The notes under the pieces: model-generated
Seen by the model: the letters and a program-made list of their open reading frames with translations, nothing else
Databases searched by the model: none
Told to the model about the DNA's origin: nothing
Shown: piece by piece, positions 5,550-6,488 of the stretch
How the letters are laid out: every line of letters starts with the position of its first letter
Numbering within the stretch: the first letter of the stretch is position 1
NCBI GenBank assembly: GCA_025455345.1
Contig: JALOMS010000282.1
Coordinates: forward strand, 1 to 6,488
Source: Thermoflexibacter sp.
GTDB lineage: Bacteria; Bacteroidota; Bacteroidia; Cytophagales; Thermoflexibacteraceae
Direction: 5' to 3'
Length of the DNA stretch: 6,488 nucleotides
Translations under genes and position numbers: made by a program

Positions 5550-6488
5550 TTACCACCTAAAAATAATTGGAACAAACATTCTTTGCTTAACAGGTTTGCC
5601 ATTGATTTTCCCTGCCATCCACGCAGGTGCATTTTTCATCAATCGTTCCGCTTCTTCATCACAGCCCGCACCTATGCCTTTTACTACTTTGATGTCTGAA
5701 AGACTACCATCAGTATTCACTATAAATTGTATATAAACCTTGCCCTCTACTTTATTCTTTTTGGCAAGTTCAGGATAAACTAAGTTTTTGGAAATGTAGG
5801 CATTAAAACTTTCCATACCACCCACAGGTTCTGCATTCTCTTCTACTTCTACTATAGTGAATATATCATCATCTTCTTCCTCTTTTTCAGTACTTTTTTT
5901 GGGAATAACTACTGGTACTGGAGCAGTGGTTTGAACACTTTTATTGACTCGTTTTATTTTTATTATCTCTTTTGTTTTTGGTAGTAAGAGAATAGAAGTT
6001 TCAAAATCTGGATAGTCAACATCTTGCCCTTCTTTTGCAGGTAAATTTTCATACACCGCCCAGTTGATTTCTGGTTTCAAGGCAAAAGTCTGCTTGTTTT
6101 GCGAAATACCTATCATTCCTGCTGTAAACTCCATGTCTTTGGGAGGTTTTCCAAGAGGGAAAAACTTGATTTTAGCAGAGGAAATGCTTGTGGGAAACGC
6201 CCAAATTGCATAGCCTTCTTTTGCGATGGCAATGTCTTTTAAGTTTACTTTGATAAAAGGGTTTTTAATAAGGTTTTCGCTATGACGTTCCGTTTTTATA
6301 TATGGAAATAATTTCCCAATCCAGCCTGTAATCAACTCTGGATTTTCTCCACAATTTCTGTCGGTTTTCAATCTGTACTTATAGATATTTTGCCAAAACT
6401 CCTGATTTTCCTTGCCTTCAGCAGTGCGAATCATCTCGTCCAAAATAGGATTCAGTTCGTCTATCCACCATGCCAAATCGTACTTTTT
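5550..6488 (-). CDS. DUF4419-TonB C-terminal domain fusion protein (5' end outside window)
   Basis: The frame is open from the right edge to TAA at 5552-5550, giving 312 visible residues. A TTG at 6476 is not a credible start because the family similarity continues upstream of it (KKYDLAWWIDELNPILD). Residues 1 to about 145 match the C-terminal half of DUF4419 as I know it: YDLAWWIDELNPILDEM, a tryptophan-containing FWQNIYK, ITGWIGKLFPYIK (about 53-65) and MEFTAGMIGISQNKQTFAL followed by KPEINWAVYE (about 119-146). A linker of about 60 residues includes a charged stretch EKEEEDDD. A complete TonB C-terminal domain occupies about 224-312, with GIGAGCDEEAERLM and a final PIIFRW. DUF4419 has no assigned reaction. 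TonB domains act in the periplasm, so the missing N-terminus should carry a signal if the protein is exported. The domain core is nearly identical to that of the next gene. Domain calls are confident; the function is unknown. Confidence 0.8.
   Translation of the reverse strand, partial: KKYDLAWWIDELNPILDEMIRTAEGKENQEFWQNIYKYRLKTDRNCGENPELITGWIGKLFPYIKTERHSENLIKNPFIKVNLKDIAIAKEGYAIWAFPTSISSAKIKFFPLGKPPKDMEFTAGMIGISQNKQTFALKPEINWAVYENLPAKEGQDVDYPDFETSILLLPKTKEIIKIKRVNKSVQTTAPVPVVIPKKSTEKEEEDDDIFTIVEVEENAEPVGGMESFNAYISKNLVYPELAKKNKVEGKVYIQFIVNTDGSLSDIKVVKGIGAGCDEEAERLMKNAPAWMAGKINGKPVKQRMFVPIIFRW
5618..5770 (-). repeat. Near-identical TonB-domain core, copy 2
   Basis: This is the partner of the block at 5063-5215, in the same orientation and the same reading frame of the upstream tandem gene. 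It encodes the stretch from LAKKNKVEG through GIGAGCDEEA to NAPAW. The repeat could support recombination or gene conversion between the two genes. Confidence 0.85.

Overview
The window looks like a chromosomal segment of a Bacteroidota bacterium, perhaps Cytophagales (low confidence on the order). It is AT-rich and has no purine-rich Shine-Dalgarno sequences before most genes. Three intergenic sites match the Bacteroidota -7 promoter box TAnnTTTG. The TonB C-terminal domains carry the GIGxGCDEEA signature common in that phylum. No tRNA, rRNA, CRISPR array or insertion sequence was found.

Layout from left to right. (1) 1-708, minus strand: the N-terminal 236 residues of a lipoprotein of the vanadium-dependent haloperoxidase/PAP2 family, cut by the left edge. 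(2) 709-1185: a gene-free stretch with a cluster of ACACTTTG-like half-sites and a 130-bp palindromic element of REP/MITE type. (3) 1186-3285, plus strand: a 699-residue STAND-type ATPase with a C-terminal helix-turn-helix, whose promoter box lies so close to its ATG that the mRNA may be leaderless. (4) 3288-4621, minus strand: rsmE followed 14 nt later by a paiB-like gene, a probable two-gene operon that meets the ATPase gene tail to tail with a 2-nt gap. (5) 4622-4994: a gene-poor stretch with a possible 49-codon Cys-containing small ORF, a promoter box and a 10-bp-stem hairpin. (6) 4995-6488, minus strand: two tandem genes with TonB C-terminal domains. The downstream one is a small exported protein. 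The upstream one, cut by the right edge, fuses part of a DUF4419 domain to a TonB C-terminal domain. A 153-bp core of the two TonB domains is about 97% identical in DNA while the flanks are much more diverged, which suggests recent gene conversion or partial duplication.

Apart from rsmE-paiB and the TonB pair, nothing shows that the genes act together. The most unusual items are the DUF4419-TonB fusion, the stand-alone STAND/HTH ATPase with its likely leaderless start, and the GC-rich small ORF between the TonB gene and rsmE.
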